NCBI GenBank assembly: GCA_015061115.1
Contig: SUXE01000004.1
Coordinates: 1-64,000, forward strand
Source: Bacteroidales bacterium
GTDB taxonomy: Bacteria > Bacteroidota > Bacteroidia > Bacteroidales > Paludibacteraceae
Direction of reading: 5' to 3'
Length of the DNA: 64,000 bases
Shown here: one piece after another, positions 46,401-53,907 of the stretch
Numbering within the stretch: position 1 is the first letter of the stretch
How the letters are laid out: the number at the start of each line of letters is the position of its first letter
Notes under the pieces: model-generated
What the model was told of the DNA's origin: nothing
The model's input: only the letters and a program-made list of their open reading frames with translations
Databases searched by the model: none
Position numbers and translations under genes: made by a program

Positions 46401-47555
46401 CGAAATTGCGTCGCTCATATTTGCGTTTGTACTGAACTCCAAAATGTAGTTGTCTGTTGACTCTCCTGCATCTGAAGTTAATCCGATATTGGCATCAAAT
46501 CCGTCGGAGGCATGGGTGTCGCCTACGCAAAACACTTTGTCTTCAACTGTTGGTTTGGGTACAATATATTCCAATACGTATATGGTGGTTGCTTTTGATA
46601 CAGAACCACATCCGCAATCTTTTTCCACAGTGTATTGGTCTATGGTTGCGCCATATGTAGTTGGAACAGGAGGAATATATTTGTCGAAATTTGATATGAC
46701 GGTCCCATTTTTGTCTCTCCATATAAGGTCACAGTTGTTAGGATTATCCACCAATTCCATGCCATATAGAGCGATTGCTTGTTCTAGGATTGTCTTTGTA
46801 TAAGTTCCTCCAGAGATGTCGGAAGGAGTGTAACTCACGTATGATTTATTGAGACGGGGAGCACTGTTGCCCATCACAGGAAGGATAATCTCAATTCCTT
46901 TGCTGTAGCAATTCCCATTTTTTACTTTCAGTTTATAGAGATGATTGCCTTCTGTCAGATTGCCCACATTCAGAAAATCAAAAAATCCAAGTGGGTTGTC
47001 GTTAGCATCATACCAATGATACATCTCTTTTGTGTATTTGGTGATGAATGTGGTGATTGAAGCTGGCATTTTGCCTGCACAATAGGGTTCAATCTGTGGA
47101 GGTGTGACATCGTCCACATGTATTGCGTCGAATGTGATTTCCTCGGTCCAGCTGCCAGCACTTCCGTCAGCGGGAGTGATCCTTACGTAATATGACTGAG
47201 TTGCCTTTTGTATGTTTGTCGGGTTGATCGCGGATCTGTCGACAGTATATGTTATATCGGAAGGTCTTTGATTTGTATACACTTTCACCGCCTTGGAGAT
47301 GTTTCCTACGTCAGCCGCGTTTGTGTATATTTCTACATTGATATTGCCTATGACTTGAGACTCCATGTTTGCTGCCATTATCTGGATATCTCCGGTATAG
47401 TCTTGGTCGCATAGGTAGTAGTTGCCGTTTGTGCTATTACGATGGGAATTGCTGTAAACATTGAATATAGGATCGGCCAGTGTAGAGGCTACGCTGGCAA
47501 TCATAGTTATAGTAAAAGTGATGATGTGTTTTGTTATTTTCTGTTTTAGTTTCAT
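43497..47555 (-). CDS. Large T9SS adhesin with type B sorting domain
   Basis: 1352 residues. Signal peptide (to about residue 27), then a series of beta-sandwich Ig/PKD-like modules, several starting with a variant of (F/N)CVGD or LCINDP, plus CEGDSTTLDASGLNAERYEW near the end. The last ~90 residues are a gliding-motility-associated CHU_C domain (YDRWGKKLATL, WDGTYNGLPLPSTDYWYEL, GHFTLIRE), the type B T9SS signal. Probably displayed on or released from the cell surface. The C-terminal third is paralogous to that of the 2412-aa adhesin at 53.9 kb. ATG directly abuts the preceding stop. Confidence 0.9.
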   Translation of the reverse strand: MKLKQKITKHIITFTITMIASVASTLADPIFNVYSNSHRNSTNGNYYLCDQDYTGDIQIMAANMESQVIGNINVEIYTNAADVGNISKAVKVYTNQRPSDITYTVDRSAINPTNIQKATQSYYVRITPADGSAGSWTEEITFDAIHVDDVTPPQIEPYCAGKMPASITTFITKYTKEMYHWYDANDNPLGFFDFLNVGNLTEGNHLYKLKVKNGNCYSKGIEIILPVMGNSAPRLNKSYVSYTPSDISGGTYTKTILEQAIALYGMELVDNPNNCDLIWRDKNGTVISNFDKYIPPVPTTYGATIDQYTVEKDCGCGSVSKATTIYVLEYIVPKPTVEDKVFCVGDTHASDGFDANIGLTSDAGESTDNYILEFSTNANMSDAISLPAGTMHFSYTFDVSAAGTTTYYVRQQQISSGEYSEIVPFEVIVQQPSAPVLTGQNVCANTTKSIELSSICNETGIIWKDADDNIITGNISTEKRGDITVNAQKYEIVNGEQCYSETVSTTIHTDSLDVLISGDNSLMPGQTGKAELAIRGSGNQTIAWSCDVSNSFVGDINKSEVKVKMETLDITLTAKVTDGACSQSADWTIQADLFKCPAPTADDINLCINDPRAANGFDANITLTDNTEEKSDYTLSVSTNSDMSGATTLSPGESHFNFQFDASVIGVKTIYIQQTELSRNLPSSIIPVKIIVSQPAIPSLHTTAICLNEITEIKLSDLSTVSNLQWYDGDKKELTTTAYFNKKGIHTLYAKQYEIVDGEKCWSEFASTSITADSIGIKIDGDNHLCPDGKGKVTIETSGTNHDNIQWKSDVSNTLSNTSSNTVNVEMSNSNLNLEYTVSAGVCQTNGAWEITVGSGIVSGEIKFTEGDKIKTSSTLKDVEFSSCGGKISVEATIEHTSSDFSVKKGSQDLGTYSFDGDVAKFEIEGDGTYSVVYGNDCETSFAFVVTTMSIQPTVSTTKWSSCYGGYIAAEISNVDGCEIVWKKDGTEIAKDTKVLKINNVSADDIGNYSYELICDGCPANGLVSSSQPDIYSPLTVTISQSADTICQKDEVEVNLEITPNSDKASFSWTTGNDITTSNAGASATLTPFFTKSYNVIIGNGDCDKQTKTINVNVQPQMNGNIEAGTIMCEGDSTTLDASGLNAERYEWKHTDSASAKITVVPNGVENIYTVTAYRGKCVLEKDFTLMVGATPKLASIDSIGLDDVIINMELTGDYLFIVDGKSTATDIADNVKKHVGFGDHSLSIIDIAGCKTDTSFTIAEPPFEIQNYIIPGSDGKNATFKIPDAVIVYGNTTMNIYDRWGKKLATLTSSDTEGWDGTYNGLPLPSTDYWYELSIDAIDKVYIGHFTLIRE

Positions 47556-47996
47556 TTATTTGTTGATTGGTGCAATCGACTCCACAATGAAATACACCTC
47601 TTCCTGGCCGAAAGCCAAAGGGTTGGCGTATAGCTTTGTTTTGCCGGTGAATGTAAGTCTGGTGCCTTTTGTAAGTGCCTCGATTTCTGCCTTCCTCGAC
47701 TCTTCTATCAAGAAAACTTCTCCATAGGCTTCTCCGTTAAGTGTGTTCAATTCACTCTCTTTGCCATCTATGCGTGTGCACTGGAAGATGCAGTATCCCT
47801 CTTTCATGAAAGGAGGAATACGGTAAAATTTTGGTAATCCTAGTTTATAGAACACTGCATCCACTTGAATTGGCGACTCAGAATATTTTTTTGCGTATAC
47901 TGGGTTCATCACTCTTGTGAATGATTCTGTTGGCACTTCTGCGTTTACTGTAAGTCCCGCCAAAATGACGGCGAATATTGTAGTTAGTCTCTTCAT
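47556..47996 (-). CDS. Small exported protein in T9SS cargo operon
   Basis: 146 residues with a signal peptide (MKRLTTIFAVILAGLTVNA). The mature part is beta-rich and may be an OB-like fold (RLTFTGKTKLYANPLAFG); no family recognised. Its stop codon is immediately followed by the ATG of the 1352-aa adhesin, and it starts 67 bp after the protease gene, so it is probably cotranslated with the adhesin and could help its secretion or stability. Confidence 0.75.
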   Translation of the reverse strand: MKRLTTIFAVILAGLTVNAEVPTESFTRVMNPVYAKKYSESPIQVDAVFYKLGLPKFYRIPPFMKEGYCIFQCTRIDGKESELNTLNGEAYGEVFLIEESRKAEIEALTKGTRLTFTGKTKLYANPLAFGQEEVYFIVESIAPINK

Positions 47997-48063
47997 AATC
48001 TGTCTTAGTTATTAAAGTTATGCGTTTTAGACGCTAAAAATACTAAAAATCAAAATATAAGCG

Positions 48064-50190
48064 TTATTCTTTGATGAATTTTGTTTTATATTGGCCTTTA
48101 TCTGTTGTTATTATTGCTGAATAAACGCCTTTTGCTAAATCTTTGATGCAGATTTCGTTGGTCTTTTTATCGGCGTATTTGAGCACACCTTCGGCATTGT
48201 AAATATACACGTCTTTGATCTCATCAGAACATTTGAATTTGATTTTGTCTTTTGCCGGATTAGGGTATACGGTGATGTTCCCATCGTTTTCAACATTGCC
48301 ATTGCCATCTACATTTGCTTCTCGCACAACTGTATTTATAAGCAGGCTTCCTACGCTGTTGTTGAATGGGTGTTTGTCCCATGATTCCCAAATTCCGCCT
48401 TTCTTGAAGAATGCGTTTTTTGTCTCAGATGGGGTGGTGAGCAATGCGAATTCTCCATTCTCATAATCGGTGCCGAATGACACGAAAAATGTTTTGCCTA
48501 CAATCACCACGGAATCCAATCGTATATAGTTTTCTTTGTACGACCAGTTGCTGACAGTGGTGTTGGAAAAGGCTCCTGTTTTTGTCTTATATTCTCGTGC
48601 CGTCACTTTTACAACTGATTCATAGACAATATGTTCTGGTTTGTCTTCCCCAGAGTATATTCTGAGGTAGACGGGATTGTCTTTGTCATACTTTCCTGTG
48701 ATTGGAGTGAATGATACTCCGTGAATTTCAGTTGATGTATATGGAGATGTGAATTTTTCTGCAAACTCATCTAGTCCGAAACTATTTGTGCCGGATGCGT
48801 AGCCATATCCGTCTTCGAATGGCTCTTCCAGTTCGGAGAAAGAATTGTAGTTTTTCAGCGAGTAGCAACGTTTCTCATTTGTCTCCTTTCCTTTCAATTG
48901 TGTTATTCCAGACAAAGATGGATCGAGTATTGACATTATGTTTGTTGGGGTAGACGATACATCATCCCACACATTGTTTAGACGCCAGAACTTGTCGTCG
49001 CCTCTGCTATTGCAGAAAGAAGAGCCTCCGGAAAGAGCTCCGATAATCAGTCCGTTGGCATCATAAAGAGGAGCACCTGATGAACCTTCTTCTGTGATGC
49101 CAATGTCCCATGTGTCTATCAGCCAATGGGATTCTTCTGTCAGTCCATCTACAGCGAAAGATGTGGGAGATGGGGCGTTTTCACTGATACTGATTTTCAT
49201 CTGATCTCCGTTTGGATGGTGGATGCATGTGACGGGGCCGCGAGGTGCCAACTCAGTATTCCATCCGCTTTCGTATGTCATATAGTCGACAGGTGGACAT
49301 TGTGGCAGTTTGAGCAAAACCATGTCTTTTGCAGGATGAGCACTGGCCACTTCACTGCTGGAAATGGATTTCTCATAGCTGCTAAGAATACGTGTCTCGC
49401 ATATTGGTGTGTTATAACCAAAATAGAAGACGCATTTGTTGGCTAAAGTAGCGTCGTATTTATTTGAGGAATTCCGCAGACAGTGGGCTGATGTCAGCAC
49501 GAAAGAGCCTGGATTGTTGTCTGTGGCGACAAGTGTTCCGCTGCAGTATCTTGTCCCGTTGATTATAATCAGGCATGCTGCTCTACTTTGGTCTTCTACT
49601 CCGTCGTTCTGACAAACAATGTCGGTCTCACAATTTTTGGCTTTTCCTATTGCCGGCAACAACCGTAGTTGGTCAAATCCGGTATTTACCGATGATATTG
49701 TTGCGGAGAATGAGTCGGATGATGCTATAGGCACTTCACACTGTATCATTATGCTGTCTCCAGAAACAGGAGTCGTTGCAAAAACGTTTCCTGCAAATGA
49801 TTTGTTGGTATAGGCGCCATAGATTTCCCCACCGTCAGGACGGCAAAGGAATATTTTCGCATTGTCGGGAAGAGAAATCGGCTCGAAAATCAGATTTATT
49901 GATTTTGCTTTTTCACTGTGAATCAAAAGACGGTAGATGATCGCATCTCCTACGATTGAAGCCGATGCCTCTTTCGCTATGTCTATGTTTTCCTTTATCT
50001 GATAGGCAAACTGGTTGGATTCAATTTCTTCTGTTGTGTCGGGAGTGACTGTTATCGACGGAATTACTTCTGCATTACGCAATGCTCTTGTCTGTGTTGT
50101 TGTTGGAAGACCACCAAAACTGATTTGCGCGTGTGATGACAGAAAGAAAGCCGATATAAATATTGTAAAGAGTAACCTTATATTATACAT
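48064..50190 (-). CDS. Secreted trypsin-like serine protease with type A T9SS tail
   Basis: 708 residues. Signal peptide to SHAQ, propeptide, then a chymotrypsin-fold domain with triad His236 (LTSAHCLRN), Asp289 (AKDMVLLKLPQ) and Ser371 (EEGSSGAPLYD), similar to lysyl endopeptidase/V8-type enzymes. A ~200-residue beta region follows, then a type A Por sorting domain (ITVYPNPAKDKIKF ... GVYSAIITTDKG ... KFIKE). First gene of the operon with the small exported protein and the adhesin; a TATCTTTG box lies upstream. Confidence 0.92.
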   Translation of the reverse strand: MYNIRLLFTIFISAFFLSSHAQISFGGLPTTTQTRALRNAEVIPSITVTPDTTEEIESNQFAYQIKENIDIAKEASASIVGDAIIYRLLIHSEKAKSINLIFEPISLPDNAKIFLCRPDGGEIYGAYTNKSFAGNVFATTPVSGDSIMIQCEVPIASSDSFSATISSVNTGFDQLRLLPAIGKAKNCETDIVCQNDGVEDQSRAACLIIINGTRYCSGTLVATDNNPGSFVLTSAHCLRNSSNKYDATLANKCVFYFGYNTPICETRILSSYEKSISSSEVASAHPAKDMVLLKLPQCPPVDYMTYESGWNTELAPRGPVTCIHHPNGDQMKISISENAPSPTSFAVDGLTEESHWLIDTWDIGITEEGSSGAPLYDANGLIIGALSGGSSFCNSRGDDKFWRLNNVWDDVSSTPTNIMSILDPSLSGITQLKGKETNEKRCYSLKNYNSFSELEEPFEDGYGYASGTNSFGLDEFAEKFTSPYTSTEIHGVSFTPITGKYDKDNPVYLRIYSGEDKPEHIVYESVVKVTAREYKTKTGAFSNTTVSNWSYKENYIRLDSVVIVGKTFFVSFGTDYENGEFALLTTPSETKNAFFKKGGIWESWDKHPFNNSVGSLLINTVVREANVDGNGNVENDGNITVYPNPAKDKIKFKCSDEIKDVYIYNAEGVLKYADKKTNEICIKDLAKGVYSAIITTDKGQYKTKFIKE

Positions 50191-50241
50191 GGTTGTATTT
50201 GTTCTTGTTAATTATTTTTTGTCGCTTTGCATTATTTTGTG

Positions 50242-50249
50242 CAAAGATA
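50242..50249 (-). promoter_or_regulatory. Candidate -7 promoter box of T9SS cargo operon
   Basis: The minus strand reads TATCTTTG, 52 bp before the protease ATG. Confidence 0.55.
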
Positions 50250-50408
50250 AGTCTAAAATGTTAGACTTGAAAAGTTTGATGAAATGAATTATGCTGTTCT
50301 GCCCTTGGCAAACCTCGTTTTCAGTGTGTCTTTGGATAACGCTATGAAAAAATACTTGCGAAATCTGAGTATTATGGTTGTTCATAGTGAATTATGAATG
50401 GAATTTAG

Positions 50409-50416
50409 TATTTTTG
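50409..50416 (+). promoter_or_regulatory. Candidate -7 promoter box for the rhomboid operon
   Basis: TATTTTTG, 26 bp before the first rhomboid ATG. Confidence 0.5.
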
Positions 50417-50441
50417 CAGCCAAAATTTAAGGGTGTCCTAT

Positions 50442-51236
50442 ATGAATGATCGAAATTTTTTCAATGATCCGTCTGTGGCGGTGACGCGAAATTTATTAAT
50501 TATAAATTTTTTGATTGCTCTTGCTGCGACTGTGTCAAATAAAGTGCAGCCAAGTTTCGACTGGTATTCCTACTTCTCTCTACATTTTTGGAAAAGTTCG
50601 GCATTCCATCCTGCCCAGCTATTCACATATATGTTCTTGCATTCTTTGGATTGGTCACATGTCTTGTTCAACATGTTCTCATTGTTCATGTTCGGACGCC
50701 TTTTGGAGCAGGTGATGGGAGCCAAGAAATTTCTGATATTTTATGCGTTTTGTGGTGTTGGCGCGGCTATAATCCAGGAGATAACATGGACGATTGATTT
50801 CTGGCCGATGCTTGAGCAATTGAATGTCATCACAAATGAGATTACGAAAATGGAGGCAGATGGAGTCCTTCAAACATCATCATATAGGGTCGACGGAATT
50901 GTGATGACATCAATGGAGCAATGGAACGCATATTCCGACTCTATTTTGTGTCGTCCTACCACTGTTGGTGCTTCTGGTGCAGTGTTCGGCATATTGTTGG
51001 CATTCGGAATGCTTTTCCCGAATTTGCCATTGTTCATCATGTTCATTCCTATTCCGGTAAAAGCAAAATACATGGTGATAGGATATGCGGTGTTGGAGTT
51101 GTATCTTGGAGTGCACGGAGTAAATACAGGAGTCGCTCATTTTGCTCACCTTGGCGGTATGTTATTTGGTTTTATCTTGATCATGTACTGGAGGAAGAAG
51201 GGTGAGTTTGACAATAGAATAGGCGGATTCATGTAA
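50442..51236 (+). CDS. Rhomboid-family intramembrane serine protease
   Basis: 264 residues, about six transmembrane helices. Catalytic Ser178 in VGASGAVFG (GxSG) and catalytic His236 in VAHFAHLGG; HVLFNMFSLFMFG supplies the conserved helix-2 Asn. It cleaves substrate transmembrane segments; the substrate is unknown. ATG 50442 is chosen; a GTG lies three codons upstream at 50433. The second rhomboid starts 3 bp after its stop. Confidence 0.92.
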   Translation: MNDRNFFNDPSVAVTRNLLIINFLIALAATVSNKVQPSFDWYSYFSLHFWKSSAFHPAQLFTYMFLHSLDWSHVLFNMFSLFMFGRLLEQVMGAKKFLIFYAFCGVGAAIIQEITWTIDFWPMLEQLNVITNEITKMEADGVLQTSSYRVDGIVMTSMEQWNAYSDSILCRPTTVGASGAVFGILLAFGMLFPNLPLFIMFIPIPVKAKYMVIGYAVLELYLGVHGVNTGVAHFAHLGGMLFGFILIMYWRKKGEFDNRIGGFM

Positions 51237-51239
51237 TAG

Positions 51240-52088
51240 ATGTTGATTGTGGCAGGTGTGTTTGATGACATAAGGATAATGCTCCGACGTGGGGATGCTC
51301 TCACATGGTTGATTGCTATCAACTGTGTCGCTTTTGTTGCCGTATGTGCAGTCTCCGCTGTTGGTCAGTTTGCTTCTGCAGATGTAAACTGGCTCTACAG
51401 TTGGTTTTTCCTCTCTTCATCTGGCTGGCAACTGTTGACGCATCCGTGGCAGATTCTTACCTATGCGTTTATTCATGGTGATTTTATACATTTTATCATC
51501 AATGTCTTGTTGCTTGCGATGGCAGGAAAACTTTTCAAGGAGTTTTTCTCCATTCGAGATCTTGTTGGAGTGTATATTTTAGCCGCTTTGATAGGGGGGA
51601 TTTGTTTCGTCTCCGCTTGTGAGATAATGAGTGCCAATGGAATGTTGTCTGGATGTTCTGCTCCAGTTATGGCGTTGATTGTGGCACCTGCCGTCTACGC
51701 GCCGAATTACGAGATTTATCTTACATTGATAGGAAGAGTGAAGCTTAAATGGATAGCGTTAGTATATGTGGTGATCACCCTGCTTAACATGTTCAGCTTC
51801 AATTGGGCGGGGCAATTCGCTCATTTAGGAGGAATCTTTACAGGGGCCGTTTTTGCATGGCTGTTGAAGAACAAAAGAGTGAATATTACTGCATGGATAT
51901 GGAAAACTGTCGATGCGGTATCAAATAGGAAAAAGCCAAAGTTCAAAGTGGCGTACCAGAATCCTGATTTCCGTGTCAAGACGGAGAAGGAGTTGCTTGA
52001 TGATATTTTGGACAAGATAAAAATCAGTGGTTATGATTCGTTGTCAGCTACAGAAAGAGAATTCTTACGGAAAATGGCGGAAGACTGA
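51240..52088 (+). CDS. Second rhomboid-family protein with C-terminal tail domain
   Basis: 282 residues. Six transmembrane helices with HFIINVLLLAMAGK (conserved His-x-x-x-Asn), Ser140 in SGCSAPVMAL and His195 in FAHLGG. The residue after the catalytic Ser is Ala instead of the usual Gly (GxSA). The cytosolic C-terminus (LDDILDKIKISGYDSLSATE) is a short helical domain often seen on Bacteroidetes rhomboids (DUF6576-like). Cotranscribed with rhomboid 1. Confidence 0.9.
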   Translation: MLIVAGVFDDIRIMLRRGDALTWLIAINCVAFVAVCAVSAVGQFASADVNWLYSWFFLSSSGWQLLTHPWQILTYAFIHGDFIHFIINVLLLAMAGKLFKEFFSIRDLVGVYILAALIGGICFVSACEIMSANGMLSGCSAPVMALIVAPAVYAPNYEIYLTLIGRVKLKWIALVYVVITLLNMFSFNWAGQFAHLGGIFTGAVFAWLLKNKRVNITAWIWKTVDAVSNRKKPKFKVAYQNPDFRVKTEKELLDDILDKIKISGYDSLSATEREFLRKMAED

Positions 52089-52101
52089 AAAGGTATTTTC
52101 T

Positions 52102-53172
52102 TTGTTGAAATGCCTTGTCCTTCCTGTGCCGACACTGATCATCCTTTTTGCGATGCTAGGAGCGTGGGCGTGCAGGTTTGTGGCTCCTTCCGTCTTCATG
52201 CCTATTGCCTATTTGGGGTTGGGATTCCCATTGATTCTTATTGTCTATTTGATATGGATAATAGTGCTACTTATATTTGGGGCATGGCGGCATCTTTTAT
52301 TGCTCCTTCCTACTGTGGTATGTATACCTATAATGTTGGATACATTCCCTATCAATATATCTTCAAAATCTGTGGATGACGCGAACATTAAGACATTTAA
52401 GCTTCTGACGTATAATGTTGGAGCTTTCCAATATGAGAACAATGCGACGTCGGAGATAGCTAAGCTTATCAAGCGAGAAGATTTTGATGTCGTTTGTATG
52501 CAGGAGTATATTGAATTCCGAGCCAAGGAGGACGAGGATTTCCGTAAATTATTCGCGATCTATCCGTATAGTACAGTGGGCGACATGTCCATCGACAGTC
52601 ACAATCGTGTTGTAACGTTGTCCAAGCATAAGATTATAAAGAGTGGCGTGGCAAGCAAGGGAAGAGCTAATAACAGGGCTATCTATTCCGACATTGTCAT
52701 TGGAAATGATACGATAAGAGTAATCAATGCACATTTGGCAAGCAATCATATCTCTTATGCCGACAAACAGGAGATCGATAGTATCAGTCATGGACTTAAA
52801 GTGGAGAAAGTGAAGGATAAAATACACTCGCTCGACAAGAAAGTCTCCAACAATTACGTCATCAGAGAACAGATGGCCAACGATATTGACAGTGTGATTG
52901 CTCTCACAAAGACGAAGGTGATGGTTTGTGGTGATTTCAACGACGTGCCTGTTTCCTACGTTTATCATAAAATCAAAGGAGAACGATTGAGTGTGGCTAA
53001 TGAAGAGATGGGGTGGGGCTACAACTATACATTCCGTGAATCACCTTTCTATTTTTGTATTGATCATGTGCTTTATCAGACTGACGGATTTGATTGTTTG
53101 AATTACGAAAGGGTGAGAGTGCCGTATTCCGACCATTATCCAAGCATTGTGCAATTTTCTATCAAACAATAA
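52102..53172 (+). CDS. Membrane-anchored endonuclease/exonuclease/phosphatase family protein
   Basis: Up to three N-terminal transmembrane helices, then an EEP domain: TYNVGAFQ (Asn), DVVCMQEY (metal-binding Glu), NAHLASNH, CGDFNDVPVS and a final SDHYPSIV (catalytic Asp-His). The substrate could be a phosphodiester in lipid, nucleic acid or sugar; not deducible. TTG 52102 follows AAAAGG at good spacing and avoids overlap. ATGs at 52027 and 52033 would overlap rhomboid 2 by about 60 bp. Third gene of the rhomboid operon. Confidence 0.85.
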   Translation: MLKCLVLPVPTLIILFAMLGAWACRFVAPSVFMPIAYLGLGFPLILIVYLIWIIVLLIFGAWRHLLLLLPTVVCIPIMLDTFPINISSKSVDDANIKTFKLLTYNVGAFQYENNATSEIAKLIKREDFDVVCMQEYIEFRAKEDEDFRKLFAIYPYSTVGDMSIDSHNRVVTLSKHKIIKSGVASKGRANNRAIYSDIVIGNDTIRVINAHLASNHISYADKQEIDSISHGLKVEKVKDKIHSLDKKVSNNYVIREQMANDIDSVIALTKTKVMVCGDFNDVPVSYVYHKIKGERLSVANEEMGWGYNYTFRESPFYFCIDHVLYQTDGFDCLNYERVRVPYSDHYPSIVQFSIKQ

Positions 53173-53207
53173 AATAGCAAGTTTTTTGTAATTTTTACTG
53201 AAATATA

Positions 53208-53239
53208 TTTGGTTTAGACGCAAATAAACTGTACTTTTG
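53208..53239 (+). promoter_or_regulatory. Promoter of the tRNA cluster
   Basis: TTTG (53208-53211), 20 bp, then TACTTTTG (53232-53239): the full -33/-7 arrangement of Bacteroidetes promoters, 33 bp before tRNA-Phe. Confidence 0.65.
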
Positions 53240-53271
53240 CATCGCAATTCGAAAAAAGACGGTTGCTGAAT

Positions 53272-53344
53272 GGTGCCATAGCTCAGTTGGTAGAGCAAAG
53301 GACTGAAAATCCTTGTGTCCCCGGTTCGATTCCTGGTGGTACCA
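53272..53344 (+). tRNA. tRNA-Phe(GAA)
   Basis: Cloverleaf with acceptor GGTGCCA/TGGTACC, anticodon loop CTGAAAA (anticodon GAA) and T-loop TTCGATT. CCA is not encoded. Confidence 0.95.
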
Positions 53345-53352
53345 CTTCAAAT

Positions 53353-53427
53353 GGTCTTATAGCTCAGTTGGTTCAGAGCATCTGCCTTACAAGCAGAGGG
53401 TCCTAGGTTCGAATCCTAGTGAGACCA
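53353..53427 (+). tRNA. tRNA-Val(UAC), copy 1
   Basis: Acceptor GGTCTTA/TGAGACC, anticodon loop CTTACAA (anticodon UAC), T-loop TTCGAAT. CCA not encoded. Confidence 0.95.
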
Positions 53428-53472
53428 CTAAAGAGGAAACAACAGAACGACCTCTCAAAACAAAAGTTCAAT

Positions 53473-53547
53473 GGTCTTATAGCTCAGTTGGTTCAGAGCA
53501 TCTGCCTTACAAGCAGAGGGTCCTAGGTTCGAATCCTAGTGAGACCA
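53473..53547 (+). tRNA. tRNA-Val(UAC), copy 2
   Basis: Identical to copy 1, exactly 120 bp further on, with identical spacer sequence. Confidence 0.95.
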
Positions 53548-53592
53548 CTAAAGAGGAAACAACAGAACGACCTCTCAAAACAAAAGTTCAAT

Positions 53593-53667
53593 GGTCTTAT
53601 AGCTCAGTTGGTTCAGAGCATCTGCCTTACAAGCAGAGGGTCCTAGGTTCGAATCCTAGTGAGACCA
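53593..53667 (+). tRNA. tRNA-Val(UAC), copy 3
   Basis: Identical to copies 1 and 2 at the same 120-bp period; the last before the terminator. Confidence 0.95.
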
Positions 53668-53670
53668 CTT

Positions 53671-53706
53671 AAAGAGATACGATTTCTATCGTATCTCTTT
53701 TTTTAT
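53671..53706 (+). terminator. Terminator of the tRNA cluster
   Basis: AAAGAGATACGAT (53671-53683) pairs perfectly with ATCGTATCTCTTT (53688-53700) and a T-run follows. Confidence 0.9.
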
Positions 53707-53814
53707 GTCTGTTTGATCCATCCATTTCTTTGTGATAATTCGCATTTTGGATTGATTAAAATACAAAAGGTTCACATTTCGTCATCCAAATTGATATAAA
53801 TCAAAAAAATGTAT

Positions 53815-53822
53815 TAAATTTG
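53815..53822 (+). promoter_or_regulatory. Candidate -7 promoter box of giant adhesin
   Basis: TAAATTTG, with TTG 21 bp upstream (53791-53793). It would give a long (~80 nt) 5' leader before the ATG at 53908. Confidence 0.45.
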
Positions 53823-53907
53823 GTGAATTTTGATGTGTGATTATACTCGTCTCACGTCATGATATGATAACTGACACTTAAAATAGTATGATAAAAAAGG
53901 ATTTACA

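Larger units (their letters stand above)
53351..53669 (+). repeat. 120-bp tandem repeat carrying tRNA-Val
   Basis: Two complete 120-bp units (53351-53470, 53471-53590) and a partial third, identical in both the tRNA and the AAAGAGGAAACAACAGAACG-type spacer. Confidence 0.9.

Noticed and set aside
53313-53672. 119-aa ORF across the tRNA cluster
   Set aside because: It consists entirely of tRNA-Val and spacer sequence translated in one frame.
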